From NCBI GenBank assembly GCA_003562655.1, contig PWUC01000120.1, positions 1 through 15,667 on the forward strand: a stretch of 15,667 bases of DNA. The letters run 5' to 3'. How positions within the stretch are numbered: the first letter of the stretch is position 1; each line of letters starts with the position of its first letter. Below are positions 1 through 7,326 of this stretch, in pieces. The position numbers and the translations under genes were made by a program. The DNA is from Clostridia bacterium (lineage in GTDB: Bacteria > Bacillota_E > SLMV01 > PUMD01). The notes beneath the pieces are model-generated. The model was not told the origin of the DNA. It did not search any database and worked only from the letters and a program-made list of their open reading frames with translations.

Positions 1-843
<843 letters not shown>

Positions 844-900
844 TATCTGATGTGACCCAAGGGCCACATGTCAACAATCCCAGCTCCCCTGCTACCGTAA

Positions 901-918
901 AAGTTCCGCCTGGAACTT
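901..918 (-). other. rRNA leader hairpin, terminator-like
   Basis: There is a perfect 7-bp inverted repeat (AAGTTCC / GGAACTT) with a 4-nt loop, between promoter P2 and the 16S 5' end. On the transcribed minus strand the stem runs into a short T run (CTTTTA). It resembles a weak intrinsic terminator, but it could equally be a processing or folding element of the rRNA leader. Confidence 0.5.
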
Positions 919-935
919 CCCTCATCAGAACACTG

Positions 936-952
936 TTCACTTGTCAAAGACC
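936..952 (-). promoter_or_regulatory. boxA-like antitermination element of the rRNA leader
   Basis: The minus strand reads GGTCTTTGACAAGTGAAC, close to the Bacillota rRNA-leader motif built around CTCTTTGAAAACTGAAC. It lies between promoter P2 and the 16S gene, where the NusB/NusE-binding boxA of rRNA operons is expected. The assignment rests on motif similarity and position only. Confidence 0.5.
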
Positions 953-974
953 GAAGATCCAAATGCAGTATCTA

Positions 975-1003
975 ATTATAGCATTCACCGGCCCCTCTGT
1001 CAA
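975..1003 (-). promoter_or_regulatory. rRNA promoter P2 (sigma-A type)
   Basis: On the minus strand a perfect TTGACA (998-1003) and a perfect TATAAT (975-980) are separated by exactly 17 bp (981-997). Transcription would start near 968, about 125 nt upstream of the 16S 5' end. Consensus quality and position both fit an rRNA promoter. Confidence 0.9.
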
Positions 1004-1038
1004 GAAGCCGAGCGGCGCTTGTCCCGTCGCCGCAAGTC

Positions 1039-1066
1039 ATTGTATCACGAATCCTGTCGGAGTCAA
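1039..1066 (-). promoter_or_regulatory. rRNA promoter P1 (sigma-A type)
   Basis: On the minus strand TTGACT (1061-1066) and TACAAT (1039-1044) are separated by 16 bp. This is a second near-consensus promoter about 63 bp upstream of P2, giving the tandem arrangement usual for rRNA operons. A run of A residues lies further upstream (near 1085-1089), where an UP element would sit. Confidence 0.75.
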
Positions 1067-1114
1067 CCTCTCTCATCAACGGACTTTTTGCCGCGTCGTG
1101 TTGAGGGACAAAAA

Positions 1115-1190
1115 TGGTACCCCGTAGGGGATTTGAACCCCTGCCACCGGCGTGAGAGGCCGGCGTCCTGAACCACTAGACGAACGGGGC
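1115..1190 (-). tRNA. tRNA-Glu (anticodon CUC)
   Basis: This is a 76-nt cloverleaf on the minus strand with acceptor GCCCCGT / ACGGGGT, a D-arm with GTCTAGTGGTTCAGGAC, and a CCGGC stem holding the loop CTCTCAC (anticodon CTC). The T-loop is GGTTCAAAT and the 3' CCA is encoded in the DNA. It lies 18 bp downstream of tRNA-Gln on the same strand and is probably cotranscribed with it, upstream of the rRNA promoters. Confidence 0.96.
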
Positions 1191-1208
1191 ACCTCATTTG
1201 ATAATTGC

Positions 1209-1282
1209 TGGCTGGGGGAGGAGGATTCGAACCTCCACAACTAGATCCAGAGTCTAGCGTCCTACCGTTAGACGATCCCCCA
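1209..1282 (-). tRNA. tRNA-Gln (anticodon CUG)
   Basis: This is a 74-nt cloverleaf on the minus strand. The acceptor stem TGGGGGA / TCCCCCA, discriminator G and encoded CCA are clear. The anticodon stem CTAGA / TCTAG holds the loop CTCTGGA (anticodon CTG), and the T-arm is GGAGG TTCGAAT CCTCC. It begins about 40 nt downstream of a strong promoter start site. Confidence 0.96.
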
Positions 1283-1283
1283 A

Positions 1284-1648
1284 GCCGACCTTGCTAGCAA
1301 AGATCCATTTCTCCGTGACGCAGTAAGCATTATAGCATCGACCCCTGGGCAAATCAAGTCAAGGGAGTTCGATTCCCGCGCGCAGCTGGCGATCTCTTCC
1401 CGACACCCTGTCTGAACACCCTGGAGGAAACTTTGAAAGCCCCGGGCCGCAAGCCTCCCAGGGCTGTGCGACCTCCTGCGATAGCTGTCTCGTTCGATCA
1501 CCGCCAGAACCAGCCAACACCTGAGGACGCGCAAGCGGTCTGCAACCCCCCATACCCAGAGCATTTGTGGTGCGATTGCCCTGCATGATACGATCCGCAG
1601 TCTCATTGTCGATGTCTGGGCAACCCGCGCCGCAGAGGTCATCGTTAT
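1284..1648. other. gene-free stretch between tRNA-Gln and the por operon
   Basis: About 365 bp with no convincing coding sequence. Open frames exist on both strands, but none has a good ribosome binding site or a recognisable protein. The only assigned element is the tRNA promoter at its left end. The rest appears to be spacer. Confidence 0.5.
1329..1357 (-). promoter_or_regulatory. promoter of the tRNA-Gln/tRNA-Glu unit
   Basis: On the minus strand TTGATT (1352-1357) and a perfect TATAAT (1329-1334) are 17 bp apart. Transcription would start near 1322, about 40 nt before the mature 5' end of tRNA-Gln. Read-through into the rRNA operon is possible, because I see no strong terminator after tRNA-Glu. 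Confidence 0.85.
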
Positions 1649-1684
1649 ATGACGGGGACGGACATAGGCGACCGTCCCCGTCAT
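1649..1684 (-). terminator. 13-bp perfect palindrome after porB (putative terminator or mRNA-end hairpin)
   Basis: The arms ATGACGGGGACGG (1649-1661) and its exact reverse complement (1672-1684) enclose a 10-nt loop. It begins 27 bp after the porB stop codon and would form a very stable GC-rich hairpin. No T-run follows on the minus strand, so it may stabilise the mRNA end or be a dispersed palindromic repeat rather than a classical intrinsic terminator. Confidence 0.6.
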
Positions 1685-1711
1685 GGGAGATCCTCATTGC
1701 ACTGCGCGTTT

Positions 1712-2659
1712 TCACTCGTCGCCGGTGTCCCGACCTTCCAGGCGCAGGAGCCGCTGCCAGCTCCGGTCCACCTCGGCCTGCAGTTCGTCGAGTATCGGTC
1801 GGTTCTCTTCACGGAACAGGTGCCGGAACCGTCCCTGGCGCTTGAGCCACTGCTCAACCGGTTTCTTCTCCCTGGGTCGGTAGGTGATCTTCCACTGGCC
1901 CTCGTCGACCTCAAACAGCGGCCAGAAACAAGTATCAGCGGCCATCCGCAAAATATCGATTGTCTCCTCCGGAGGGACACGCCAGCCGCGAGGACACGGT
2001 GCCAGGACATTGAGAAAAGCCGGGCCATCAACTGCAAGTGCCTTCTGCGTCTTGGTGACCAGATCCCGCCAGTGCGCCGGAGTGGTCTGGGCCACATAGG
2101 GGATGTTGTGAGCCGCCATGATCGCGGTCAGGTCCTTACGATGTTCGGGCTTGCCCGGCACCTTCTTGCCTGCTGGACTCGTCGTGGTATCAGCACCCAG
2201 AGGTGTGGCACTGGATCTCTGAATCCCGGTGTTCATATACGCCCCATTGTCATAACACACGTATACCATGTTGTGTCCGCGTTCCATCGCCCCCGAGAGC
2301 GACTGCAGCCCAATGTCGTATGTCCCCCCGTCACCGCCGAAGGCGATGAACTTGATTTCTTCATCGATCCTGCCCTGGGCCTTGAGTGAACGGTACGCTG
2401 CCTCCACACCGCTGAGGGTCGCCGCCGAGTTTTCGAAGGCACTGTGTATCAGCGAGTTAGCCCAGGCAGTATACGGATAGATGGTAGTGGCCACCTCCAG
2501 GCAGCCAGTGGACACCGAAGACACAATCGGAGTGTCGGCAGCAGCCATCATCTGTCTGACCACTATGGACGCACCACAGCCGGCGCACAGGCGATGCCCA
2601 CCCGTCAGGGTGACCTCCCTCTTTGATAGTTCCCGCAAATTGGTCGCCACAGACCTCAC
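1712..2659 (-). CDS. porB: 2-oxoacid (probably pyruvate):ferredoxin oxidoreductase, beta subunit
   Basis: This is the thiamine-diphosphate-binding subunit of the four-subunit oxidoreductase that interconverts 2-oxoacid + CoA and acyl-CoA + CO2 with ferredoxin, in the cytoplasm. Four cysteines fit the ligands of its proximal [4Fe-4S] cluster: C25 and C28 (LCAGCG), C53 (STGCLE) and C222 (APCPRGW). The TPP/Mg motif is FGGDGGTYDIG (107-117), followed by YDNGAYMNTG (136-145). The 315 residues are normal for PorB. The gene starts 6 bp after porA. The first start is GTG at 2659, but the GGGAAGG ribosome binding site is better spaced for a second GTG at 2650, so the N-terminus is uncertain by three residues. 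Family assignment is firm. The exact substrate (pyruvate rather than a branched 2-oxoacid) is inferred from subunit sizes. Confidence 0.93.
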   Translation of the reverse strand: MRSVATNLRELSKREVTLTGGHRLCAGCGASIVVRQMMAAADTPIVSSVSTGCLEVATTIYPYTAWANSLIHSAFENSAATLSGVEAAYRSLKAQGRIDEEIKFIAFGGDGGTYDIGLQSLSGAMERGHNMVYVCYDNGAYMNTGIQRSSATPLGADTTTSPAGKKVPGKPEHRKDLTAIMAAHNIPYVAQTTPAHWRDLVTKTQKALAVDGPAFLNVLAPCPRGWRVPPEETIDILRMAADTCFWPLFEVDEGQWKITYRPREKKPVEQWLKRQGRFRHLFREENRPILDELQAEVDRSWQRLLRLEGRDTGDE

Positions 2660-2665
2660 CCTTCC

Positions 2666-3859
2666 CTACTCGCGGACGCCCAGGTACGTGATCGGTCGGG
2701 CAATCCGACCGGTACGAGCGACCTCAAGGGTTTCATCGAACACTCTGCGAATATCTTCAGGTCTGACATCACGCCCACCCAACCCATACACATAGTTGCT
2801 CACCAGGGGGCGTTTCTCGCAGTCGTACAGGGCATGGCGGAGCGCATGGTAAACGGGTCCGCCGGCAGTGGAAAACGTATCGGAGCGATCCATCACCGAA
2901 ACAGCAGGTCGTCCCGCCAGTGCCCTGATCAGCTGCCTCACCGGAAGGGGCCGGAACACGCGCATCTTCAGGAGGCCGACCTGCTTGCCCTCTGAGCGCA
3001 TCACATCGACAACGTCCTTGGCCGTGCCGGCGGTGCTGCCGAGCACCACGATTACTCCGTCTGCATCCTCGGTGCGGTATTCTTCAAAGAATCCGTAGTC
3101 CCGCCCGGCCACCTCCGCATACTCCCGTCCCACCTCGGGGATCACGTCGAGGGCATTATAGGATCCCTCGATCTGTTGTCTCTTGTGTTCGAAATACCAG
3201 TCCTGCAGGTCCAGGGGGCCAACCGTGATCGGATTGTCGACATCCAGAAGCGTGTACGCCGGGACGTACGGGCCGATGAAATCACGCACCGCGTCATCCG
3301 TCAAAAGGTACAGGTTATCCAGGGCGTGACTGAGGATGAAACCGTCCATGCAGACCATGACAGGGAGGTGGACGTCGGGGTGCTCTGCCATGCGCACGGC
3401 CTGGACTGTGTTGTCATAGGCCTCCTGGGCATTCTCCGAATAGAGCTGTATCCATCCCGAATCCCGAGCACCCATGCTGTCAGAATGATCACAGTGTATG
3501 TTGATGGGTCCACTGAGGGCCCGGTTGACTACGGGCATGACTATGGGCAGGCGATACGACGCAGCGATATAGACCATCTCCCACATCAGGGCCAGGCCAT
3601 TTGCCGACGTGGCCGTCATGGCCCGGGCTCCAGCAGCTGCAGATCCAATCACCGCGCTCATGGCGCTGTGTTCACTCTCAACCCGAACGAACTCCGTATG
3701 CACATCTCCATCGGCGACGAAACTGGAGAACATCTGGACGATCTCGGTCTGTGGGGTTATGGGGTATGCCGCAACCACATCGGGGTTGATCTGTCTCATG
3801 GCCTGAGCAATTGCCTCATTCCCCGTGAGGGCCACACGCGACTGCGTGGCTGAGCTCAT
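2666..3859 (-). CDS. porA: 2-oxoacid (probably pyruvate):ferredoxin oxidoreductase, alpha subunit
   Basis: This is the alpha subunit, carrying the pyrimidine-binding domain and the transketolase C-terminal-like domain. The signature YPITPQTEIVQ is at residues 32-42, followed by RVESEHSAMSAVIGSAAAGAR-type sequence and the segment ATSANGLALMWE, as in PorA proteins. Its 397 residues match the PorA class; many VorA and KorA proteins are shorter. An ATG at 3868 abuts the AGGAG ribosome binding site with no spacer, whereas the ATG at 3859 has nine bases between, so I chose 3859. The gene follows porD after about 15 bp and precedes porB by 6 bp, so the operon order is gamma-delta-alpha-beta. The complex supplies or consumes acetyl-CoA and reduced ferredoxin in anaerobes. 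Substrate is inferred. Confidence 0.93.
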   Translation of the reverse strand: MSSATQSRVALTGNEAIAQAMRQINPDVVAAYPITPQTEIVQMFSSFVADGDVHTEFVRVESEHSAMSAVIGSAAAGARAMTATSANGLALMWEMVYIAASYRLPIVMPVVNRALSGPINIHCDHSDSMGARDSGWIQLYSENAQEAYDNTVQAVRMAEHPDVHLPVMVCMDGFILSHALDNLYLLTDDAVRDFIGPYVPAYTLLDVDNPITVGPLDLQDWYFEHKRQQIEGSYNALDVIPEVGREYAEVAGRDYGFFEEYRTEDADGVIVVLGSTAGTAKDVVDVMRSEGKQVGLLKMRVFRPLPVRQLIRALAGRPAVSVMDRSDTFSTAGGPVYHALRHALYDCEKRPLVSNYVYGLGGRDVRPEDIRRVFDETLEVARTGRIARPITYLGVRE

Positions 3860-3874
3860 CAGTTTCATCTCCTC

Positions 3875-4231
3875 TCATGCAGTATCAGACGACTCCTCAG
3901 GTTCCATCTCCAGAGCCCCATCCGCAGGGCATTCGAAGGCGCAGATCCCACAGCCCTTGCAGTGGAAGAGATTCACGCCGGTCACTTCGCCCTCATCATT
4001 GACATCTATGGCCGAATCCGGACAGTATATCCAACACAATCGGCACTGGATGCAGGCCTCGGGGTCATAGATTGGACGCATGCTCCTCCAGTCGCCCGTC
4101 TCATAGGTCCGCGCATTGCCGCTCCAGGGCACTATACCGCCCCCGGGAACTTCCTTCCAGGTAGCACCCGGCTTCGGCGTTTCGGAGAACCGCTCCTCAC
4201 CGCAGCAGGGAACACCCTCGTCCGCTTTCAC
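3875..4231 (-). CDS. porD: 2-oxoacid:ferredoxin oxidoreductase, delta subunit (2[4Fe-4S] ferredoxin)
   Basis: This is the electron-transfer subunit, passing electrons from the catalytic PorAB clusters to ferredoxin. Two classical [4Fe-4S] motifs are present: CIQCRLCWIYCP (C60, C63, C66, C70) and CKGCGICAFECP (C91, C94, C97, C101). The N-terminal half (WKEVPGGGIVPWSGNARTYETGDWRSMRP) is the typical PorD extension that docks on the complex. The protein has 118 residues. The start is GTG at 4231, overlapping the porC stop by 4 bp (GTGA), with AGGAGGTG eight bases upstream, so it is probably translationally coupled to porC. An extra CC pair at residues 9-10 has no obvious role. Confidence 0.93.
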   Translation of the reverse strand: MKADEGVPCCGEERFSETPKPGATWKEVPGGGIVPWSGNARTYETGDWRSMRPIYDPEACIQCRLCWIYCPDSAIDVNDEGEVTGVNLFHCKGCGICAFECPADGALEMEPEESSDTA

Positions 4232-4806
4232 TCGCCCTGCACCTCCTTGTAGGCACGCTCAATGGCTTTCAGGTTGCCCTCCACTATCTCCGGGCGGCTA
4301 CCGAATTTTTTCTCAAGCTCCTTTTTCATGGACTCGATAAACAGGTCATATTCCAGGACGCCGGTGGCCCTTATCACTGCCCCTAGCATCGGGGTATTCG
4401 GTATCGGACGTCCCAGCGTGTCCATCGCAATCCGGTTCGCGTCCACGGTGAATATGTGTCTGCCCTCAAGGCCGAGCTGCTCACGCATCGCTGCAGGTTC
4501 CTTATCAGTGTTCACAACAACCACAGCATCCTCGGTGAGACCGTCCGCTATACGTACAGATCGGACCAGGGTCGCATCAAGCACCACCACCACGTCGGGT
4601 TCTGCCACTGCTGAGCGTATCCTGATCGGAGTAGATGAAATGCGGTTGAAGGAAGCAACCGGAGCACCCATTCGTTCTGGCCCGTACTCTGGAAACGCCT
4701 GTATGTACGCTCCCGATGCAGACGCCGCTTCAGCGAGCAGATTGGCGGCCGTCTTGGCCCCCTGTCCGCCTCGACCGTGCCACCTGATCTCCAGTACTTT
4801 GTCCAT
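4228..4806 (-). CDS. porC: 2-oxoacid:ferredoxin oxidoreductase, gamma subunit
   Basis: This is the gamma subunit of the complex and the first gene of porCDAB. The N-terminus IRWHGRGGQGAKTAANLL (residues 7-24) is the family signature, followed by FPEYGPERMGAPV and, later, PIPNTPMLGA. It has 192 residues, normal for the family. The frame is open to 4875, but the ATG at 4806 has AGGAGG six bases upstream and begins exactly where homologues begin, so the upstream 23 codons are rejected. The coding end overlaps porD by 4 bp. A sigma-A-like promoter lies about 200 bp upstream. Confidence 0.93.
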   Translation of the reverse strand: MDKVLEIRWHGRGGQGAKTAANLLAEAASASGAYIQAFPEYGPERMGAPVASFNRISSTPIRIRSAVAEPDVVVVLDATLVRSVRIADGLTEDAVVVVNTDKEPAAMREQLGLEGRHIFTVDANRIAMDTLGRPIPNTPMLGAVIRATGVLEYDLFIESMKKELEKKFGSRPEIVEGNLKAIERAYKEVQGE

Positions 4807-4970
4807 GTGTATCCTCCTAACCTTCCTAATCCTGTGCGAGGAATCCCAGGACCCCTGATTATCCGCTGAGTGCAATCTACCCCTGCCCGTGACCGACGGT
4901 TCATGCTACAGGCAAACAAATGGACCGACCCCACGATGGGAGAATGCGGCCTGCCTCAACAGCTCATCGC

Positions 4971-4994
4971 GCCTGCGCACACGCGTGCACAGGC
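4971..4994 (-). other. hairpin in the porC leader
   Basis: Arms 4971-4980 and 4985-4994 pair over ten positions with a single mismatch (five plus four base pairs) around a 4-nt loop. It would lie close to the 5' end of the por transcript if the proposed promoter is used. Its function is unknown; it could protect the 5' end. Confidence 0.4.
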
Positions 4995-5014
4995 GGCGGT
5001 TTCTCGGCAAATGT

Positions 5015-5043
5015 AGTCTAACACGGTGCCCTGAAAGCGTCAA
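5015..5043 (-). promoter_or_regulatory. putative promoter of porCDAB
   Basis: On the minus strand TTGACG (5038-5043) and TAGACT (5015-5020) are separated by 17 bp. The predicted start is near 5008, giving a leader of about 200 nt before porC. The -35 is good and the -10 is moderate (four of six). No closer promoter of similar quality was found. Confidence 0.55.
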
Positions 5044-5172
5044 GAAACGGAGACGGCAGGAGATTGTGGCAGTCTGGAGGGACTATTCTCAGGATCACAC
5101 ACCCACACCGTCCCACGAAAACCAAAACCGTGCGTTGAAGGATCCGCAGCCCCTCTTGGGACCATGAATCGG

Positions 5173-5195
5173 CATTATGTGCGGACATTATGTCC
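5173..5195. repeat. CATTATGT direct repeat overlapping a GGACAT-T-ATGTCC palindrome
   Basis: CATTATGT occurs twice with a 13-bp period (5173-5180 and 5186-5193). The second copy forms part of a perfect 13-bp odd palindrome, GGACAT-T-ATGTCC (5183-5195). A further ACATGA follows. This could be an operator or a recombinase-type site; nothing in the window decides. Confidence 0.45.
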
Positions 5196-5505
5196 CTTAC
5201 ATGAAAAGAGGAATGAGTTATCGTGGCAATTCGGTTCTGCGTGCGGAGGGGATGACACTGTGAGGTAACGCGTTCAACCCTTGAGTCCTCAGTTAGATTT
5301 CAGTGGGACGGGCGGGCGGTGCCGGGCCGGGATCTGTTCCTCACAGCATCGTCCCGGAGGATACCTCTCATCCTGTGACAAAAAAAACGGAATCAGGCAT
5401 GCGATGCGGGAGCGCTGTGGCTCGGGCTGGGCACAGGTCCCTGCCCGGACAGACACAAATGAAAAAGTGATGCGGGAATTGGCGGCGTACTACCATCCCT
5501 CCAGA

Positions 5506-5769
5506 TCACTGGATCAGATACTGGACGATCACCAGAACCACCACGCCAGGCACCCCCAGAAAACCTGCTATCAGGGCCGTCAGGGGATTGATGGCGATGT
5601 GCAGCCCCAGATATGACCCGACCAGGTTGAACAGCCAGAGTGCAACCCCCCCGATGAGCCCATTGTACAGGACCACCAGAAGCCAGCGCAGGGGCAGATA
5701 GAGGAGTCGCACAACCACGTAGATCAAGAGGAGCCCAAACAAGAAAGCAAATACTACCCGGTAGTCCAC
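5506..5769 (-). CDS. bofA: BofA-family pro-sigma-K processing inhibitor (sporulation)
   Basis: In Bacillus, BofA is an integral protein of the mother-cell/forespore membranes that holds the SpoIVFB protease inactive until the checkpoint on pro-sigma-K processing is cleared. Here there are two hydrophobic N-terminal stretches, then the conserved C-terminal block LVGSYLGLHIAINPLTALIAGFLGVPGVVVL, the BofA signature. From the GTG at 5769 it has 87 residues, the same length as B. subtilis BofA. GAGGTG lies six bases upstream of that start. An upstream GTG at 5778 is possible but overlaps the ribosome binding site. It follows yaaL, exactly as in B. subtilis. Its presence implies endospore formation, although some non-sporulating relatives keep homologues. 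Confidence 0.9.
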   Translation of the reverse strand: MDYRVVFAFLFGLLLIYVVVRLLYLPLRWLLVVLYNGLIGGVALWLFNLVGSYLGLHIAINPLTALIAGFLGVPGVVVLVIVQYLIQ

Positions 5770-5880
5770 CTTTGCCACCTCAGTATAATACCTATGTGTG
5801 GGATAATGGATTATGTCTGATGAGGATCAGGGCCTGTCCCCGACCCCCGGAGGAAGGGGTCACTGCTGGACCTCCCGGAG

Positions 5881-6174
5881 TCAACCCTCTCTCAGTTCAC
5901 GCCGCACCTGGCTGAGCAGATAACCGTACTTCTTCTCAGCAGCAGCCAGCAGGTGTATCGCATGATCAACAAGATCAGGATCCGAGACATTCTGAAAATA
6001 GGCCTGGGCATCTTTCCATTCACGGTGTGCCTCATCAACAGCGCTCCACCACTGTTGCTGTTCGCCCGTCGGACCGGGGTCCTCGGGAGGATTGAGACGA
6101 TCTGAAAGCTGCCCAATGACCCGGCCTGCCCTCTGTCCCACCTCACCAGAGACATCCTGAGACTCCTTGCTCAT
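5881..6174 (-). CDS. yaaL: YaaL family protein (DUF2508)
   Basis: A small soluble protein of unknown function found between recR and bofA in many Bacillota. The C-terminal half (WKDAQAYFQNVSDPDLVDHAI, then AAEKKYGYLL) matches the DUF2508 pattern of a helical protein with the SDPDLVD motif. Family members are around 75-90 residues. Here it is 97, with a hydrophilic N-terminal extension rich in Glu, Gln and Ser. The ATG at 6174 has AGAGG nine bases upstream; an earlier start at 6216 lacks such a site. There are no membrane segments or cysteines. The call rests on the motif together with its conserved neighbourhood. Confidence 0.82.
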   Translation of the reverse strand: MSKESQDVSGEVGQRAGRVIGQLSDRLNPPEDPGPTGEQQQWWSAVDEAHREWKDAQAYFQNVSDPDLVDHAIHLLAAAEKKYGYLLSQVRRELREG

Positions 6175-6318
6175 GTCTCCCATCCTCTCAGGGGCTTCTG
6201 ATGCCACTGAACCCATACCTATACATCTATGTCATATGCGGCAAAAACGTACTCACTACAGTACATATGTATTTCCAATCCTGGCTGGGTTTATGTGACA
6301 GCAGATGGAACACAAAGG

Positions 6319-6353
6319 GGTGCCTGCGTGCATTGGCGAGCGCACGCGACACC
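6319..6353 (-). terminator. hairpin between recR and yaaL (weak terminator candidate)
   Basis: GCGTGC/GCACGC plus flanking GGTG/CACC form a stem with one mismatch and one bulge, 10 bp after the recR stop codon. On the minus strand it runs into CCCCTTTGTG, a poor T-run. It may attenuate read-through from recR into yaaL-bofA. Confidence 0.4.
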
Positions 6354-6363
6354 CTGGAAGACT

Positions 6364-6969
6364 CTAAGTGATGGGATATCGACCCTGAAGGGCGCGGCTC
6401 AAAGTGGCTTCATCGGCATAGTCAAGATCTCCGCCCTCTGGGAGACCGCGGGCGATCCGGGTGATTTCGAGCTCCAGCGGCTCAAGAAGGCGGGCCAGAT
6501 ACATGGCGGTCGCCTCCCCCTCAACCGTTGGATCGGTGGCGATTATCAGCTCTCGCACTGTCCCGCCCCGGAGACGTTGGAGCAGTTCGCTGATGCGAAG
6601 ATCATCAGGACCCACCCCGTCCATGGGCGAGATCAGACCGCCGAGGACGTGATAGAGTCCATCGTATTCACGGGTCTTCTCCATGGCCACCACATCGGAG
6701 GAGTCCTCCACCACGCAGATTATGCCGGGTTCGCGTGAGTCATCAGTGCATATCTCACAGCGGTCACGGTCCGTCAGATTGGTGCATACCGAGCAATAAC
6801 GCACCTTCCGCCTGCCGTTGACCAGGGCAGTCGCCAGCGCCACAACCTCTTCCTCGGGCCTCTTGATGATGTGCATGGCCAGGCGTTGTGCGCTCTTGGG
6901 ACCGATCCCCGGCAGCTTTGCCAGTTCCTCAATGAGCTGGGCAACTGGAGGAGCAAAAAAGGATGACAA
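6364..6969 (-). CDS. recR: recombination mediator protein RecR
   Basis: RecR works with RecO (and RecF) to load RecA on gapped single-stranded DNA. In order, the protein shows the helix-hairpin-helix LAKLPGIGPKSAQRLAMHI (residues 16-34), a zinc finger with C59, C62, C71 and C74 (YCSVC and RCEIC), a TOPRIM domain from about residue 82 (IICVVEDSSDVVAMEK), and the C-terminal ATDPTVEGEATAMYLARLL with GLPEGGDLDYADEATLSRAL. Its 201 residues are standard. The start is TTG at 6969, supported by GAGAGGG six bases upstream and by the normal RecR N-terminus. ebfC ends 14 bp upstream, so the two are one transcription unit with dnaX. Confidence 0.97.
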   Translation of the reverse strand: MSSFFAPPVAQLIEELAKLPGIGPKSAQRLAMHIIKRPEEEVVALATALVNGRRKVRYCSVCTNLTDRDRCEICTDDSREPGIICVVEDSSDVVAMEKTREYDGLYHVLGGLISPMDGVGPDDLRISELLQRLRGGTVRELIIATDPTVEGEATAMYLARLLEPLELEITRIARGLPEGGDLDYADEATLSRALQGRYPIT

Positions 6970-6983
6970 CAGTTACCCTCTCC

Positions 6984-7313
6984 TCAACTGGTGAGTCCTG
7001 GAATATTGGGGAGGTTCAGCCCACCTGTGATCTTGCTCATCTCCTCGCCTACCATGTCCCTGGCTGCCCGCAACCCCTGGTTGACGGCAGCGATGACCAG
7101 ATCCCGCAGCATATCGACGTCATCGGGATCAACAACATCAGGTTCAATCTCCAACTCCACGATTTCAAGGGCTCCGTTGCACACCACGCGAACCACGCCT
7201 CCACCGGACTGGGCCTCAACCGTCTTCTGATCCAGTGTGTTTTGAAGCTGATCCATCTCCTGCTGCATCTTCTGAATCTGCTGCATCATCTTTCCCATGT
7301 TACCAAAACCCAC
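6984..7313 (-). CDS. ebfC: YbaB/EbfC family nucleoid-associated protein
   Basis: A small dimeric DNA-binding protein (YbaB/EbfC/YaaK), encoded between dnaX and recR in most bacteria. The sequence has the typical Met/Gln-rich first helix (MGKMMQQIQKMQQEMDQLQ), the VEAQSGGGVVRVVCNG strand-turn and the C-terminal DLVIAAVNQGLRAARDMVGEEMSKITGGL helix. I chose the GTG at 7313, which has AAAGGAG seven bases upstream and matches the family N-terminus, giving 109 residues. The longer frame to 7388 would overlap dnaX and is rejected. The spacing of 13 bp to dnaX and 14 bp to recR indicates cotranscription. Confidence 0.95.
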   Translation of the reverse strand: MGFGNMGKMMQQIQKMQQEMDQLQNTLDQKTVEAQSGGGVVRVVCNGALEIVELEIEPDVVDPDDVDMLRDLVIAAVNQGLRAARDMVGEEMSKITGGLNLPNIPGLTS

Positions 7314-7326
7314 AACAATTCTCCTT

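Larger units (their letters stand above)
4807..5505. other. gene-free stretch of about 700 bp between porC and bofA
   Basis: No credible coding sequence is seen. Moving from right to left, it holds the region downstream of bofA, a block of repeated CATTATGT motifs (5173-5195), the probable por promoter (5015-5043), a leader hairpin (4971-4994) and the rest of a long porC leader. The stretch could be the remnant of an insertion that separated bofA from the rRNA operon, but no transposase or integrase fragment is recognisable. Confidence 0.5.

Noticed and set aside
1363..1377. GGGAGTTCGATTCCC resembling a tRNA T-arm
   Set aside because: The stem is only 4 bp and the loop register is wrong; no acceptor or anticodon arm is found around it.
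1268..1715. Two overlapping minus-strand open frames between tRNA-Gln and porB
   Set aside because: They run through the tRNA promoter or the palindrome, lack ribosome binding sites and have low-complexity Arg/Ser-rich translations.
1649..2389. Long open frame on the plus strand, 246 codons
   Set aside because: It lies antisense to porB, has no recognisable protein features and no ribosome binding site; porB has complete family motifs.
5779..5800. TATTATACT as a -10 element for bofA
   Set aside because: It overlaps the bofA ribosome binding site, would start transcription inside the gene, and has no matching -35.
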